DNA of 64,000 nt from Curtobacterium sp. MCBD17_032 (GTDB lineage Bacteria; Actinomycetota; Actinomycetes; Actinomycetales; Microbacteriaceae): NCBI RefSeq assembly GCF_003234855.1, contig NZ_QKTO01000007.1:54304-118303 (forward strand). Reading direction: 5' to 3'. Made by a program: the position numbers and the translations under genes. Shown one piece after another: positions 25,953 through 36,565 of the stretch. The first letter of the stretch is position 1. Every line of letters begins with the position of its first letter. A model generated the notes under the pieces. The model was given only the letters and a program-made list of their open reading frames with translations. It searched no databases and had not been told where the DNA came from.

Positions 25953-25980
25953 ACTATCGGCAGCGACTCTCAGCGCGCAA
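25953..25980 (-). promoter_or_regulatory. Candidate promoter of the exporter operon
   Basis: On the minus strand TTGCGC and GATAGT are separated by 16 bp, about 40 bp beyond the purH stop. Transcription from it would give a leader of about 480 nt before the exporter ATG, holding the 49-codon ORF. Confidence 0.4.
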
Positions 25981-26019
25981 CCAGCATCTCGTGCCAGATG
26001 TGCGCCGAGCGGACCGGGA

Positions 26020-27651
26020 TCAGTGGAAGAAGTGCCGCTCGCCCGTGAAGTACATCGTCACGCCGGCCGCCGTGGCCGCCGCGATGACCTCGTCGTCACG
26101 GACACTGCCACCCGGCTGGGCGACCGCGCGGACGCCGGCGTCGAGCAGGACCTGCAGGCCGTCGGCGAACGGGAAGAACGCGTCGGACGCGGCGACGGAC
26201 CCGGCAGCGCGGTCCCCGGCGCGGTTCACCGCGAGGTGGCACGAGTCGACGCGGTTGACCTGGCCCATGCCGACCCCGACGCTCGCGCCCTGGTTCGCGA
26301 GCAGGATCGCGTTCGACTTCACCGCACGGCTGGCCTTCCAGGCGAACGCCAGGTCGGCGAGGGTCTGCTCGTCGGCCGGCTCGCCGGAGACCAGGGTCCA
26401 CGCGGACTGGTCGAACCCGGTGAAGCGGTCGGCGTCCTGCACGAGGAAGCCGCCCGAGATCTGCTTGACCTCACGCTCGGCGAGCGCGAAGTCCCCCGGC
26501 AGCGTGAGCAGGCGGATGTTCTTCTTGCGGGACAGGACCTCGAGCGCCTCGGGGTCGAACGCGGGAGCCACGACGACCTCGGTGAAGATGTCGGCGATCG
26601 TCTCGGCCATGCCGAGCGTGACCGGACGGTTCGCCGCGATGACCCCGCCGAACGCCGACAGCGGGTCGCAGGCGTGCGCGGCGGCGTGCGCGGAGGCGAT
26701 CGGGTCGGACGCGTCGGGAGCGGCGACCGCGATGCCGCACGGGTTGGCGTGCTTGATGATCGCGACGGCCGGCTCGGTGAAGTCGTACGCCGCTCGGACG
26801 GCTGCGTCCGCGTCGACGTAGTTGTTGTACGACATCTCCTTGCCGTGCAGCTGCGTCGCCTGCGCGATCCCGGTGCCGTCGGCGCTCGTGTACAGCGCCG
26901 CGGACTGGTGCGCGTTCTCGCCGTAGCGGAGCGTCGCGGTGCGGTCCGCGCTCAGGGTGAGCTGCTCCGGGAAGGCACTGGGGGCCTCCCGGTCGTCGGT
27001 GCCGGACGCGACCGGTTCGGCGACGACGTCGGACGCGAAGTACCCGGCGACCGCGGTGTCGTACGCCGCCGTGTGGCCGAAGGCCTGCGCGGCGAGGCGC
27101 TTGCGGAGGGCGAGGTCCGTGCCGCCCGCGCGCACGGCCTCGACGACCTCGGCGTAGGAGGCGGGCGAGACGACGATCGCGACGTTCGGGTGGTTCTTCG
27201 CGGACGCACGGACCATGGCCGGGCCACCGATGTCGACGTTCTCGACCACGGTCGCGGTGTCGGCGCCGGAGGCGACCGTCTCGACGAACGGGTACAGGTT
27301 CACGACGACGAGCTCGAACGGCGCGATGCCGAGGTCGGTGAGCTGCTGCTCGTGCGACTCGAGCCGCAGGTCGGCGAGCAGGCCGGCGTGCACGGCGGGG
27401 TGCAGGGTCTTCACGCGGCCGTCGAGCGACTCCGGGAAGCCCGTGACGCTCGCGACGTCGGTGACGGCGTACCCGGCGTCGCGGATGGTCTGCGCGGTGG
27501 AGCCGGTCGACACGAGCTCGACACCCGCGTCGGCGAGGGCGCCGGCGAGCTCGAGCAGGCCGGACTTGTCGCTCACCGAGATGAGGGCGCGACGCACGGG
27601 CACGACGTCCCGGTCGCGGTACAGGCTGGGGTCGGCGGCGTGCACGCTCAT
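26020..27651 (-). CDS. purH: Bifunctional AICAR transformylase / IMP cyclohydrolase
   Basis: 543 aa, full length. The N-terminal IMP cyclohydrolase domain (1-200) contains [26 protein letters not shown] and [15 protein letters not shown]. The C-terminal formyltransferase domain contains [15 protein letters not shown] [26 protein letters not shown] with the catalytic Lys-His, and [13 protein letters not shown] near the end. It catalyses the last two steps of IMP synthesis with 10-formyl-THF. The ATG overlaps the purN stop codon by 4 bp, so the two are translationally coupled. Confidence 0.97.
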   Translation of the reverse strand: MSVHAADPSLYRDRDVVPVRRALISVSDKSGLLELAGALADAGVELVSTGSTAQTIRDAGYAVTDVASVTGFPESLDGRVKTLHPAVHAGLLADLRLESHEQQLTDLGIAPFELVVVNLYPFVETVASGADTATVVENVDIGGPAMVRASAKNHPNVAIVVSPASYAEVVEAVRAGGTDLALRKRLAAQAFGHTAAYDTAVAGYFASDVVAEPVASGTDDREAPSAFPEQLTLSADRTATLRYGENAHQSAALYTSADGTGIAQATQLHGKEMSYNNYVDADAAVRAAYDFTEPAVAIIKHANPCGIAVAAPDASDPIASAHAAAHACDPLSAFGGVIAANRPVTLGMAETIADIFTEVVVAPAFDPEALEVLSRKKNIRLLTLPGDFALAEREVKQISGGFLVQDADRFTGFDQSAWTLVSGEPADEQTLADLAFAWKASRAVKSNAILLANQGASVGVGMGQVNRVDSCHLAVNRAGDRAAGSVAASDAFFPFADGLQVLLDAGVRAVAQPGGSVRDDEVIAAATAAGVTMYFTGERHFFH

Positions 27652-28241
27652 GCGGGGGTGGTGCCCTTCAGGTCGATGTGTCCGTTGGCGATGTCGAGGA
27701 CGGTCTGGATGAGCAGCCGGCGCTCGACGGGCTTGATGCGGTCGTGCAGGGTCGACTCGGTGTCGTCGGGCAGGACCGGGACGCGCTCCTGCGCCAGGAC
27801 CGGCCCGCTGTCGACACCGTCGTCCACGGCGATGACACTGGCACCGGTCTCGGTCACGCCGGCGGCCAGGGCGTCACGGACGCCGTGCGCTCCCGGGAAC
27901 TCGGGCAGGTACGCCGGGTGCGTGTTGATGACCGACGGCCCGAACTCGGCCACGACCGCGGGCGGCAGCAGGCGCATGAGCCCGGACAGCACCAGCAGGT
28001 CGGGCGTCCACGGACGGATCTGCTCCGCCAGCGCCTCGCCCCACTCGGCGCGGGTCGCGTACCGCGTGAACGGCACCGTGAAGGTCGGGATCGCGTACTC
28101 CTCGCCGAGCTGCAGTCCCTCGGCGTCGCGGTCCGCCCCGATCGCGACGACGCGGGCGGGGTACTCGGCATCGCGGGTCGCCTCGAGCAGAGCTCGGAGG
28201 TTCGACCCGGTACCGGAGATCAGGACGACCAGTTCGAGCAC
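27648..28241 (-). CDS. purN: Phosphoribosylglycinamide formyltransferase
   Basis: A 197-aa GAR transformylase using 10-formyl-THF, third step of purine synthesis. It has the [18 protein letters not shown] phosphate loop, LSGLMRLLP, the catalytic triad region [23 protein letters not shown] (Asn and His), and [12 protein letters not shown] with the catalytic Asp. The GTG at 28241 is chosen because it directly precedes the first strand and a TAGGGT -10 box lies 7 nt upstream. It is coupled with purH. Confidence 0.95.
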   Translation of the reverse strand: MLELVVLISGTGSNLRALLEATRDAEYPARVVAIGADRDAEGLQLGEEYAIPTFTVPFTRYATRAEWGEALAEQIRPWTPDLLVLSGLMRLLPPAVVAEFGPSVINTHPAYLPEFPGAHGVRDALAAGVTETGASVIAVDDGVDSGPVLAQERVPVLPDDTESTLHDRIKPVERRLLIQTVLDIANGHIDLKGTTPA

Positions 28242-28248
28242 GGGGACA

Positions 28249-28254
28249 ACCCTA
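28249..28254 (-). promoter_or_regulatory. -10 box TAGGGT, leaderless purN promoter
   Basis: TAGGGT lies 7 nt before the purN GTG at 28241, in the 50-bp gap after DUF6350. It would allow purN-purH to be transcribed independently of the upstream gene. Confidence 0.5.
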
Positions 28255-28291
28255 GCGGGGCCGCGCACCGGCCTGGGCGGTGGGGCGACGG

Positions 28292-30358
28292 TCAGGCGTC
28301 GTCCTTCGGCCGCCGCCACCACGGCAGCTCGTCCTCCGGGATCTGGTCGGTCGTGTCCCAGGCCGTCGCACGCGGTGTCGGTCGTGCGGGCGGTTCGGGG
28401 TCGACGTCGTCACGGCCGGCGACGAACTCCTCCGTGCTCCAGGGGAAGGCCGGCTGCTCGTCCGTCCGCGGCGGGACGGGGGCGGCATCGCCCGACCGGG
28501 CAGGTCCAACATCGGCCGACGGCGGGACGGCACTGCCGGGGCGGTGCCGCAGGGCGTCAGCGCGGTCGCGCAGGTCACCGGCGCGGTCGCGGGCACCGGA
28601 GGCGGCGGCCCGCAGGCGCGCCCGGACGCTGTCGACGGCTCCGCCCGCTCGCGCTCGCGGCCCGGCGGCAGTACTCACGGAGTCCTCCAGGCGCTCGGCT
28701 GCGACGACGTCCGTCCGCGCCCATCCCGGCAGGTCGACGTCGGTGGCCTCGGCCCGCGCGGGGTCGGGGACGGGCGGGGTCGCGTTCCGCTCGGCCGGGA
28801 GGCCCCGGTCGGTCCCGTCAGGCTCCGTCGCGTCCGCAGCGGGTCCGGGCTCGCCCGCGCCCGACGCCCGGCCGGGTGCGCGCTCCGCCACAGGACGGTC
28901 GCCGGCCGCGACAGGGTCGACGGCCGCGGCACCCGTGCGGTGCGCCGCACCGGAGTCCGTGCCGGCGTGCGTCACCGGGTCATGCACCTCCTCCACCGAG
29001 AACCGGTGCACGTCCGTGGTCCGCCCGGCACCGGCGCGTTCGAGTGCGGCGATGAGCGACCCGTGCTCGGCGCCCGCGTCCGCGGTGGCGACGTCGTCCT
29101 CGACCTCGTGCCAGCGTTCACCGACCCAGGAGCGTTCGGGCAGTCGCACCAGGTCGCTGCCGATCGCGAGCGCGACGACCGCGGGCACACCCACCTCGAG
29201 CGCGGCGAAGGCCCCGACCACCAGGGCATCCGGTCCGACGGCGGCCAGACGACCCGGCCCGACCGACCCCGCGGTGAGCCCGGTGACGACACCGGTCAGG
29301 ACGCCGGCGACCAGCCCGGTGGCGACCCCGCCGAGTGCCCGGTACAGCGCGGAGTCGGCGGACCCGAGCGCGCGGACGAGGCGGGGACGCAGCAGCCCGC
29401 CGGCGACGAAGCCCGCCACGACGGGCACCAGGATCCAGACCAGACCGAACGTGTGCCCCGACGTCGGCAGCGCCCCGAGCAGCGGCACGGCCGGGAGCGG
29501 GCCGAGCGTGGTCCCGATCGGCGACACGGACGAACCCGCACCGATGGCGAACCCCGGACCGACGAGCCATGCCGTGGCCCATCCGATCAGGTCCGGGACG
29601 AACGCGAGCTGCCCGACGGTGAGCGCGATGCCCCCGACGAGACCGGCGTGCGAGCGTTCGTAGAGCGTGATGACCTCGGCGAACGAGCCGAGGAGCGCGA
29701 ACCCGACCAGGACGCCGGCGACCGCGACGACGCAGGCGGTGGCGACGGTGCCGGCGCGCAGCCCGAAGCCGAGGACGGCGCGCCAGACGGCCGGGACCCG
29801 ACCGACCAGGTCCACCACCCGCAGGGTCAGCGGATCGGCCGCCGCGCCCCGCCGTCGCCGGCAGACCTCGGCGGTGACGACCGCCGGCACCCCGAACCAG
29901 AGCGCGGGCAGGACGACGGCCTGCCAGACCGTCGGGTGGGTGGCGTCCGTGGTCGCGGTGAGGGCGACCAGCAGGCCGAGGGCGGCGACCGCCGCGGTGC
30001 CGACCAGGACCCCGGTGACGCGGTGCTCCGTCTCGGCGAACCGCCGTCCGGCCCGGCCCCCGAGCCATGCGGTGACGACGGCGAACCCGAGGACCGCGAT
30101 GGTGACGGCGATCGGCGCGGACGCCCCGGACAGCCCCGTGGCCTTCGCCGCCGCGGCCCCGAGCGTGAACGTGACGTCGACGCCGTGCCCGATGAGCCAG
30201 ACGTTCCCGGCCGCGGTCCAGAAGACGCCCCAGTCGACCTGGAGTCCGTACTCGAACGCCCACAGCAGGGTGAGCGGGACGAGGGCGATGCCCACGCCCA
30301 CGCCCACCGTCACGATCGCTTCGATCACGGCGAGGAGGGCGGTTCCGAGGCGGTTCAT
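28292..30358 (-). CDS. DUF6350 polytopic membrane protein
   Basis: 688 aa. Residues 1-440 hold about ten or more hydrophobic segments, beginning [31 protein letters not shown] and including [18 protein letters not shown]. Residues 450-688 are a disordered cytoplasmic tail rich in Ala, Pro, Arg and Asp. Relatives are found only in actinobacteria between sucCD and purNH, as here, and are sometimes labelled PerM or cell-division membrane protein; function is unproven. TATCCT lies 7 nt before the ATG. Confidence 0.85.
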   Translation of the reverse strand: MNRLGTALLAVIEAIVTVGVGVGIALVPLTLLWAFEYGLQVDWGVFWTAAGNVWLIGHGVDVTFTLGAAAAKATGLSGASAPIAVTIAVLGFAVVTAWLGGRAGRRFAETEHRVTGVLVGTAAVAALGLLVALTATTDATHPTVWQAVVLPALWFGVPAVVTAEVCRRRRGAAADPLTLRVVDLVGRVPAVWRAVLGFGLRAGTVATACVVAVAGVLVGFALLGSFAEVITLYERSHAGLVGGIALTVGQLAFVPDLIGWATAWLVGPGFAIGAGSSVSPIGTTLGPLPAVPLLGALPTSGHTFGLVWILVPVVAGFVAGGLLRPRLVRALGSADSALYRALGGVATGLVAGVLTGVVTGLTAGSVGPGRLAAVGPDALVVGAFAALEVGVPAVVALAIGSDLVRLPERSWVGERWHEVEDDVATADAGAEHGSLIAALERAGAGRTTDVHRFSVEEVHDPVTHAGTDSGAAHRTGAAAVDPVAAGDRPVAERAPGRASGAGEPGPAADATEPDGTDRGLPAERNATPPVPDPARAEATDVDLPGWARTDVVAAERLEDSVSTAAGPRARAGGAVDSVRARLRAAASGARDRAGDLRDRADALRHRPGSAVPPSADVGPARSGDAAPVPPRTDEQPAFPWSTEEFVAGRDDVDPEPPARPTPRATAWDTTDQIPEDELPWWRRPKDDA

Positions 30359-30365
30359 CGCAGCG

Positions 30366-30371
30366 AGGATA
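30366..30371 (-). promoter_or_regulatory. -10 box TATCCT, leaderless DUF6350 promoter
   Basis: TATCCT lies 7 nt before the ATG at 30358. The same gap also carries a GACGGGAGGC word (30391-30400) without a paired arm. Confidence 0.55.
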
Positions 30372-30404
30372 CGTGCCCGACCCCGCCCAGGACGGGAGGC
30401 GGCG

Positions 30405-31292
30405 TCAGCGCGCCGCGATGACCTCGCGCAGCAGCGCGGCCGTCTCGGACGGCGTCTTGCCGACCTTGACGCCGGCCGCTTCCAGCGCCTGCTTCTTGGC
30501 CTCGGCGGTGCCGGCGGAGCCGGACACGATCGCGCCCGCGTGGCCCATCGTCTTGCCCTCCGGCGCGGTGAAGCCCGCGACGTACCCGACGACCGGCTTC
30601 GTGACGTTGGCCTTGATGTAGTCGGCCGCGCGCTCCTCGGCGTCGCCGCCGATCTCGCCGATCATGACGATCGCCTCGGTCTCCGGGTCGGCCTCGAACG
30701 CGGCGAGCGCGTCGATGTGCGTCGTGCCGATGACCGGGTCGCCGCCGATGCCGATGGCGGTCGAGAAGCCCAGGTCACGCAGCTCGTACATCATCTGGTA
30801 GGTCAGGGTCCCGGACTTCGACACGAGGCCGATCGGGCCCTTGCCGGTGATCGTCGCCGGGGTGATGCCGACGAGCGACTCCCCGGGGGTGATGATGCCG
30901 GGGCAGTTCGGGCCGATGATGCGGGTCTTCCCGCCGAGGGCCTCGGCGTGCGCCCAGAACACCGCGGCGTCCTGCACCGGGATGCCCTCGGTGATGACGA
31001 CGACGAGGGGGATCTCGGCGTCGATGGCCTCCATCACGGCGTCCTTCGCGAACGCCGGCGGGACGAAGACGATCGAGACGTCGGCACCGGTGGTGTCGAT
31101 GGCCTCGCGCACCGAGCCGAACACCGGGAGTTCGACGTCGCCGTGCGTGACGGTCGTGCCGGCCTTGCGGGCGTTGACGCCGCCGACGACCTGGGTACCG
31201 GCCTTGAGCATGAGCGCGGTGTGCTTCGTGCCCTCGCCACCCGTGATGCCCTGGACGATGACCTTGGAGTCCTTGTTGAGGAAGATCGACAT
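30405..31292 (-). CDS. sucD: Succinyl-CoA synthetase alpha subunit
   Basis: A 295-aa subunit carrying the CoA-binding Rossmann domain ([19 protein letters not shown]) and the phospho-histidine domain. The active-site His lies in [21 protein letters not shown]. Other landmarks are [13 protein letters not shown] and [12 protein letters not shown]. With SucC it interconverts succinyl-CoA and succinate with nucleotide phosphorylation in the TCA cycle. It follows sucC by 14 bp with an AAGGAG ribosome site. Confidence 0.97.
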   Translation of the reverse strand: MSIFLNKDSKVIVQGITGGEGTKHTALMLKAGTQVVGGVNARKAGTTVTHGDVELPVFGSVREAIDTTGADVSIVFVPPAFAKDAVMEAIDAEIPLVVVITEGIPVQDAAVFWAHAEALGGKTRIIGPNCPGIITPGESLVGITPATITGKGPIGLVSKSGTLTYQMMYELRDLGFSTAIGIGGDPVIGTTHIDALAAFEADPETEAIVMIGEIGGDAEERAADYIKANVTKPVVGYVAGFTAPEGKTMGHAGAIVSGSAGTAEAKKQALEAAGVKVGKTPSETAALLREVIAAR

Positions 31293-31306
31293 TGCTCTGG
31301 TGCTCC

Positions 31307-32476
31307 TTACGCCGCGGCCGCGGCGAGCTCGGCGGCCTGCTCGGCCGCATCGTCCATGGTCTCGGCGACGGTGACGAGCGGGTGCGCCGCCTCCGCCAGG
31401 ATCCGTCGGCCTTCTTCGACGTTGTTGCCGTCGAGGCGCACGACGAGCGGCTTGGTGGCCGCGTCGCCGAGGATGCCGAGTGCGGCGACGATGCCGTTCG
31501 CGACGGCGTCGCAGGCGGTGATGCCGCCGAACACGTTGACGAAGACGCTCTTCACCTGCGGGTCGCCGAGGATGACGTCGAGGCCGTTCGCCATGACCTC
31601 TGCCGAGGCGCCACCGCCGATGTCGAGGAAGTTCGCGGGCTTCACGCCGCCGTGACGCTCACCGGCGTAGGCGACGACGTCGAGCGTCGACATGACGAGC
31701 CCCGCGCCGTTGCCGATGACGCCGACCTGGCCGTCGAGCTTCACGTAGTTGAGGCCGTGCTGCTTCGCCTTGGCCTCGAGCGGGTCCTCGCTCGCGGTGT
31801 CCTCGAGCTGCGCGTGCCCCTCGTGGCGGAAGTCGGCGTTCTCGTCGAGCGAGACCTTGCCGTCGAGGGCGAGGATCTGCCCGTCGCCCGTGCGGACGAG
31901 CGGGTTCACCTCGACCAGGGTGGCGTCCTCGCCCGCGAACACGTCGTAGAGCTTCACGAACACGGCGGCGACCTGGTCGACGAGCTCGTCCGGGAAGCCG
32001 GCCTGGCGGGCGATGTCCTGCGCCGCCGCGTCGTTGATGCCGGTGAGCGGGTTCACCTCGACGCGGGCGAGCGCCTCGGGCTTCTCGACCGCGAGCTGCT
32101 CGATCTCCATGCCGCCCTCGACGCTGACGAGCGACAGGTAGGAGCGGTTCGCCCGGTCGAGCAGCACCGAGAAGTAGAACTCCTCGGCGATGTCGGCCCC
32201 CTGCGCGACCATGACGCGCTGGACCGTGTGGCCCTTGATGTCGAGGCCGAGGATCGCCTTCGCGTGCTCGTACGCCTCGTCCGGGGTCTTCGCGACCTTG
32301 ACGCCGCCGGCCTTGCCGCGACCGCCGACCTTCACCTGCGCCTTGACGACCACGACGCCGCCGATCTGCTCGGCCGCCGCCTTCGCCTGCTCGGGGGTGT
32401 CGGCGATGATCCCCTGGAGGACGGGGACGCCGTAGGACTCGAAGAGGTCCCTGGCCTGGTACTCGAAAAGATCCAC
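31307..32476 (-). CDS. sucC: Succinyl-CoA synthetase beta subunit
   Basis: 389 aa with an ATP-grasp N-terminal domain ([39 protein letters not shown]) and the C-terminal ligase domain ([33 protein letters not shown]). GTG start. First gene of sucCD, divergent from the helicase gene. A TAGGCT -10 box about 100 bp upstream implies an mRNA leader of roughly 90 nt. Confidence 0.97.
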   Translation of the reverse strand: MDLFEYQARDLFESYGVPVLQGIIADTPEQAKAAAEQIGGVVVVKAQVKVGGRGKAGGVKVAKTPDEAYEHAKAILGLDIKGHTVQRVMVAQGADIAEEFYFSVLLDRANRSYLSLVSVEGGMEIEQLAVEKPEALARVEVNPLTGINDAAAQDIARQAGFPDELVDQVAAVFVKLYDVFAGEDATLVEVNPLVRTGDGQILALDGKVSLDENADFRHEGHAQLEDTASEDPLEAKAKQHGLNYVKLDGQVGVIGNGAGLVMSTLDVVAYAGERHGGVKPANFLDIGGGASAEVMANGLDVILGDPQVKSVFVNVFGGITACDAVANGIVAALGILGDAATKPLVVRLDGNNVEEGRRILAEAAHPLVTVAETMDDAAEQAAELAAAAA

Positions 32477-32574
32477 GCTGTTCTTCTTCCCGCACGGTTC
32501 GTGCGATCGGCATCGGTGTCCGGTCGCGCCTCCACATCGAGGGTCGCTCGATGTCGAGACAACGGCCGCGACCG

Positions 32575-32580
32575 AGCCTA
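32575..32580 (-). promoter_or_regulatory. -10 box TAGGCT for sucCD
   Basis: TAGGCT on the minus strand would start transcription near 32568. It is the best -10 candidate in the 233-bp gap to the helicase gene; the -35 is not clear. Confidence 0.4.
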
Positions 32581-32709
32581 GCGCTGGCAGGTGGACGTAC
32601 GGTGCCCCGGTGGAGAACGCGCGGCACCCGCACCGCCGCCGGCCCCGCGTCGTCCGGGGTACGCAGTCTCCGGGCGACCGACCAGGCCGGATCGTGCACC
32701 GTCGATCGG

Positions 32710-34341
32710 GTGCAGAACGAACTCCGTACCCGTACCGCCGAGGTCTTCGGCTGGGAACTCCGCGACGCGCAGGAGAGCGTGGTCGACGCCGTCCTCGAGG
32801 GCCGCGACGCCCTGGCCCTCATGCCGACCGGTTCCGGCAAGTCCGCGATCTACCAGGTCGCCGCCCTCGCGCTCGACGGCCCCGTCGTCGTCGTCTCGCC
32901 CCTCGTGGCCCTGCAGGAGGACCAGGTCGTCGGGATCGAGGACCACCCGGACGCGCCGCACGCCGTGACGATCAACGCCACGCGGGCGCACCGGGAGCTC
33001 GAGGAGGCGTGGGACGCCGTCGCGTCCGGGGAGGCACGGTACGTCTTCCTCGCCCCGGAGCAGCTCGCCAAGGACGAGGTCGTCGACCGGCTGCGGGAGG
33101 CCGGGGTCGCGCTGGTCACGGTCGACGAGGCGCACTGCGTCTCGAGCTGGGGCCATGACTTCCGCCCGGACTACCTGGTGCTCGGCGAGGTCATCGAGCG
33201 GCTCGGACGTCCTCCGGTGCTCGCGATGACGGCGACCGGTTCGACTCCCGTGCGCAACGAGATCGTCGAGCGGCTCGGGATGCGCGACCCGCTCGTCGTC
33301 GCGACGGGTTTCGACCGCCCGAACCTGCGCTTCGAGGTCCAGCGGCACAGTGACGCCGACGAGAAGCGTGACGCGGTCGTCGCCCAGGTGGTCGGACTCG
33401 AGGGCGCGGGGATCGTGTACGTCGCCACCCGTGCCGAGACCATGCTCTACGCGGACGAACTCGTCGAGAGCGGTCGCCGCGCCAAGGCGTACCACGCGGG
33501 CCTGCGCGTGCGGGACCGTGAACACGTGCACCACGAGTTCCTCGAGGGCACCCTCGACGTCGTCGTCGCGACCAGCGCCTTCGGCATGGGCATCGACAAG
33601 CCGGACGTGCGCTTCGTCGTGCACGCCGACGTCCCCGAGTCCGTCGACGCCTACTACCAGGAGGTCGGCCGGGCCGGACGGGACGGCGACGTCGGCCTCA
33701 CGACACTGCACTACCGCTCCGAGGACCTCGGGCTCCGCCGGTTCTTCGCCTCCGGATCGCCCCGGCCCGCGTCGCTCCGGGCGGTCTTCGACGCGGTGCC
33801 CGACGACGGGGTCCTGCCCCGGTCGGAGGTCGCCGAGCGTTCCGGACTCGCCGCCCGCACCGCTTCCCGCGTCGCCAACGCCCTGGTGGACGCCGGCGCG
33901 CTGTCCGACGCCGCCGACGGACTCCGCCGTGTCCCGGACGGCCCCGCCGACGCGGACGCCGCGGTCGAGCTCGCCAAGGCGCACGCGAAGGAGCGGGAGC
34001 GGGTGGAGGAGTCGCGCATCGAGATGATGCGCCGCTTCGCCGAGACCACCGGCTGCCGTCGGCAGTTCCTGCTCGGGTACTTCGGCGACGAACTCCCCGA
34101 GCCGTGCGGCAACTGCGACACGTGCTCGGCGGGCACCGCGACCGACACCGACGCGCACGGGGCGGACGGTTCGCACGACGCCGAGTGGCCGCCGGACGCA
34201 CCGGTCGAGCACGCCGAGTGGGGCCGGGGCACGGTCATGAGCACCGAGGACGACCGGTTGACGGTGTTCTTCGAGTCCGCCGGGTACCGGACGCTGGCCC
34301 TCGCCGACGTGACCGAGCGGCACCTGCTCGAGCGCGTCTGA
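32710..34341 (+). CDS. RecQ-type ATP-dependent DNA helicase
   Basis: About 543 aa from GTG 32710. Helicase motifs: [82 protein letters not shown] RecQ zinc region follows ([24 protein letters not shown]); there is no HRDC domain. A C-terminal module of about 60 residues ([30 protein letters not shown]) is typical of the short actinobacterial RecQ-like proteins. It unwinds 3'-5' in repair. The start is uncertain: GTG 32710 precedes the first conserved helix and has only a weak CACCGT element 7 nt upstream. Confidence 0.9.
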   Translation: MQNELRTRTAEVFGWELRDAQESVVDAVLEGRDALALMPTGSGKSAIYQVAALALDGPVVVVSPLVALQEDQVVGIEDHPDAPHAVTINATRAHRELEEAWDAVASGEARYVFLAPEQLAKDEVVDRLREAGVALVTVDEAHCVSSWGHDFRPDYLVLGEVIERLGRPPVLAMTATGSTPVRNEIVERLGMRDPLVVATGFDRPNLRFEVQRHSDADEKRDAVVAQVVGLEGAGIVYVATRAETMLYADELVESGRRAKAYHAGLRVRDREHVHHEFLEGTLDVVVATSAFGMGIDKPDVRFVVHADVPESVDAYYQEVGRAGRDGDVGLTTLHYRSEDLGLRRFFASGSPRPASLRAVFDAVPDDGVLPRSEVAERSGLAARTASRVANALVDAGALSDAADGLRRVPDGPADADAAVELAKAHAKERERVEESRIEMMRRFAETTGCRRQFLLGYFGDELPEPCGNCDTCSAGTATDTDAHGADGSHDAEWPPDAPVEHAEWGRGTVMSTEDDRLTVFFESAGYRTLALADVTERHLLERV

Positions 34342-34373
34342 GGCAGGTGCGGCGGACGGTGCGGCGGGGGAAG

Positions 34374-34407
34374 GCGCGGTCGCTCGACCACCCGTCGGCG
34401 ACCGCGC
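34374..34407 (+). terminator. Terminator of the RecQ-type gene
   Basis: GCGCGGTCGC pairs with GCGACCGCGC around a 14-nt loop, enclosed by GGGGGA / TCCCCC, 33 bp after the stop codon. Confidence 0.75.
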
Positions 34408-34543
34408 TCCACTCCCCCGAGCACACGCAGTAGACACCGCGGGGATGACCTCGTGGTGGCCCGCAGGTGAACGGCAGGCGAACCCGGCCCGGGCGGCCAC
34501 TGTCCGCATCGGCACGACCGGCCGTCCCCCGGGCACCACGGAC

Positions 34544-34565
34544 GTTCCCACCGGCACCCGGGTAG
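34544..34565 (+). promoter_or_regulatory. Possible SigB/SigF-type stress promoter
   Basis: GTTC-N12-GGGTAG resembles the alternative-sigma pattern GTTT-N13..16-GGGTAT and lies about 75 bp before the small acidic protein gene. The spacing is one base short of the usual range, so this is tentative. Confidence 0.25.
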
Positions 34566-34639
34566 CAAGGACCGGTGGGGCCGCGTCGGCGCACGACGGG
34601 CACCGCACGAGCACGCAACACGATCGACAGGAGCGACAC

Positions 34640-34945
34640 ATGTCCGACCCCGGCATCACCCCAGGCGACGAGTTCAGCGACGGCGTCAGCGACTCCGCCG
34701 ACGAGGGCCGCGCCGACGACGTGGACCGCGAGTACATCGGCGCGTACGAGACCGACGACGCCGAGGAGGCGCTCGAGACCGTGACGAACGACGCGGTCGC
34801 CGGCGAGACCGTCGAGCCGCAGCTCGGCGACGGCACCGACGACGGCCCGACCGGCGGGGCGCCGCGCGAGGGCTCGCCGGACCTCTGGGAGCACGGCGAC
34901 GACCGTCCGGACCTCGGCGGCGACCTGGGCACGAAGCCCCTCTGA
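34640..34945 (+). CDS. Small acidic disordered protein
   Basis: 101 aa, very rich in Asp, Glu and Gly with no hydrophobic core and no Cys (for example DEFSDGVSDSADEGRADDVD). The only repeated feature is the spread of acidic clusters. It resembles the short stress-associated acidic proteins annotated as hypothetical in Microbacteriaceae. It has an excellent ribosome site (ACAGGAG, 7 nt before the ATG), so it is likely well expressed. Its stop is followed one base later by the GTG of the MpaB-like gene, indicating an operon. Confidence 0.75.
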   Translation: MSDPGITPGDEFSDGVSDSADEGRADDVDREYIGAYETDDAEEALETVTNDAVAGETVEPQLGDGTDDGPTGGAPREGSPDLWEHGDDRPDLGGDLGTKPL

Positions 34946-34946
34946 C

Positions 34947-35801
34947 GTGACCGGTCGACGGACGGGAGGCCCGGAGCACGACGTGCGCGGCCGCTCCCGT
35001 CCGTCCCCTGGTCACGACCGCGACCGGCCCGGTCACCGGGACCGCGCGCTCCGCCGCTTCATCGCCGACAGCACGCCGGTCATCGCGGGCGGCCGCGCGA
35101 TCCTGCTGCAGATCGCCGACCCGGTCGTCGCCGCGGGCGTCCGTCGGCACTCCGACTTCGCGGAGCGACCGCAGCAGCGGCTGGCCCACACCCTCATGTA
35201 CGTGTACGCGGTGGTGACCGGCACCGCGCGGGACGCCGCCGTGGCGCGGTCGTTCGTCGAGCACGCGCACCGGCCGGTCGCGGGAGCGAACGAGGTCGAC
35301 CGACAGCTGTGGGTGGCCGCGACGCTGTACGACTCCGCGATCCGGACGCACCGGTTGCTCGGCACCCCGGTCGACGCCGAGCGGGCGGAGGCGGTCCTCC
35401 GGGCCTACGCGCCGATCGCCACCGCGCTCCGGGTCCCAGCGGACCGCTGGCCGGCGTCGGTCGCCGCGTTCGAGGCGTACTGGGCCGACACGCTCGGGAC
35501 CCTCCGGGTGACGGACGACGCCCGCAGTGTCGTCCGGGACCTCCTGCACCCCCGGGCGGCACCGCTCTGGGTCCGTTCCGCGATGCCCCTCGTGCGGATC
35601 GTCACCGTCGGCATGCTGCCGGACGCCGTGCGCGACGACTACGGCTTCGCGTGGGGACCCCGCGAGGAACGACGCTGGCGACGCACCCTCGCCGGCATCC
35701 GGGCGGTCCGCGCCGTCGTGCCCGGACCCCTGCTGCGCCTGCCGCGGGTCCTCCTGCTGCGCGGGATGCACCGCACCGCGGCCCGGCACGCGCACCACTG
35801 A
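34947..35801 (+). CDS. MpaB-like oxygenase family protein (DUF2236)
   Basis: 284 aa, helical. It shows the DUF2236 pattern: GGRAILLQIADPVVAAGVRRHSDF, a histidine-containing helix AHTLMYVYAVVTGT, then VEHAHRPVAGAN and LWVAATLYDSAI. Relatives include the fungal mycophenolate prenyl-chain oxygenase MpaB and the heme-dependent latex-clearing protein; substrates in bacteria are mostly unknown. The first 30 residues are Arg/Gly/Pro-rich, so the true start may lie further in; GTG 34947 is chosen for coupling to the preceding gene. Confidence 0.7.
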   Translation: MTGRRTGGPEHDVRGRSRPSPGHDRDRPGHRDRALRRFIADSTPVIAGGRAILLQIADPVVAAGVRRHSDFAERPQQRLAHTLMYVYAVVTGTARDAAVARSFVEHAHRPVAGANEVDRQLWVAATLYDSAIRTHRLLGTPVDAERAEAVLRAYAPIATALRVPADRWPASVAAFEAYWADTLGTLRVTDDARSVVRDLLHPRAAPLWVRSAMPLVRIVTVGMLPDAVRDDYGFAWGPREERRWRRTLAGIRAVRAVVPGPLLRLPRVLLLRGMHRTAARHAHH

Positions 35802-35865
35802 GCGATCGGGTGTCCGTCCCCCGCGAGCCTGGACGTCCCCGCGCCGACCACGGTTGAGTGGGGCC

Positions 35866-36501
35866 ATGTCCTCCTCCCTGTCCGGTGACGACTCCCTGCT
35901 CCTGCCCGAGTTCGACGCGCCGCCCGCGGACCCGCTCGACCTCGCCCGCACCTGGCTCGACCAGGCCGCCGAGCACGAGGTGTCCGAGCCGCTCTCGATG
36001 ACGCTCGCCACGGCCGGTGCGGACGGCCGGGTCGGTGCCCGGACGGTCGACGTCAAGCGGATCGACGACCGCGGCCTCGTGTTCGGCACCTCGACGCTCA
36101 GCCCGAAGGGACGGCAGCTCGCGGAGAACCCGCACGCCGCCCTGCAGGTGTACTGGCGCGAGACGATGCAGCAGCTCCGCTTCGAGGGCCGCGCCGTGCA
36201 GCTCTCCGACGCGGAGTCCGACGCGCTCTTCGCCGACCGGTCGCCGAAGTCGCGCGCCGCCACGGCCGTCGCCGACCAGTCCGCGGTGCTCGAGCCCCGG
36301 ACGCTGCAGGACCTCATCGACGACGCGAACGTGCTCCTCGACGAGTCCGACGACGACGTGCCGCGCCCGGCCGGCTGGGTCGCGTGGCGGCTCGAGCCGG
36401 ACCTCGTCGAGTTCTGGCACGGCAGCCGCGACCGGATGCACCGCCGCCTGCAGTACGCGCACGCCCACGGCGCCTGGTCGGCGACCCGCCTCCAGCCGTA
36501 G
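35866..36501 (+). CDS. Pyridoxamine 5'-phosphate oxidase-family flavoprotein
   Basis: A 211-aa protein of PdxH length. An N-terminal helix precedes the FMN-binding split barrel (SMTLATAGADGRVGARTVDVKRIDDRGLVFGTSTLSPKGRQLAENPHAALQVYWRETMQQLRFEGRA), and the C-terminal dimerisation segment ends VEFWHGSRDRMHRRLQY, close to PdxH's WQGRxxRLHDR motif. It may be the PLP-forming oxidase or a PhzG-like relative; the Asp-Arg-Met-His variant leaves this open. TTGAGT is 6 nt before the ATG, a weak leaderless element. Confidence 0.8.
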   Translation: MSSSLSGDDSLLLPEFDAPPADPLDLARTWLDQAAEHEVSEPLSMTLATAGADGRVGARTVDVKRIDDRGLVFGTSTLSPKGRQLAENPHAALQVYWRETMQQLRFEGRAVQLSDAESDALFADRSPKSRAATAVADQSAVLEPRTLQDLIDDANVLLDESDDDVPRPAGWVAWRLEPDLVEFWHGSRDRMHRRLQYAHAHGAWSATRLQP

Positions 36502-36565
36502 AGCAGCGCGCCAGGGGCGCCCCGGCAACCGCCGATGGGTCGCGAGCGTGCGGCGACGGGGCGGA

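Noticed and set aside
28242..28322. Longer purN start
   Set aside because: The 27-residue extension is Pro/Arg-rich and crosses a -10 box; GTG 28241 directly precedes the conserved first strand.
23707..29055. 1,782-codon open frame on the plus strand
   Set aside because: It runs antisense through the exporter, purH and purN. Its composition is that of a GC-rich shadow frame (Arg, Gly, Asp, Val), with no domain.
32551..32709. Longer RecQ-type protein start
   Set aside because: The 53 extra residues are low-complexity Arg/Thr/Gly and extend into the sucC promoter region.
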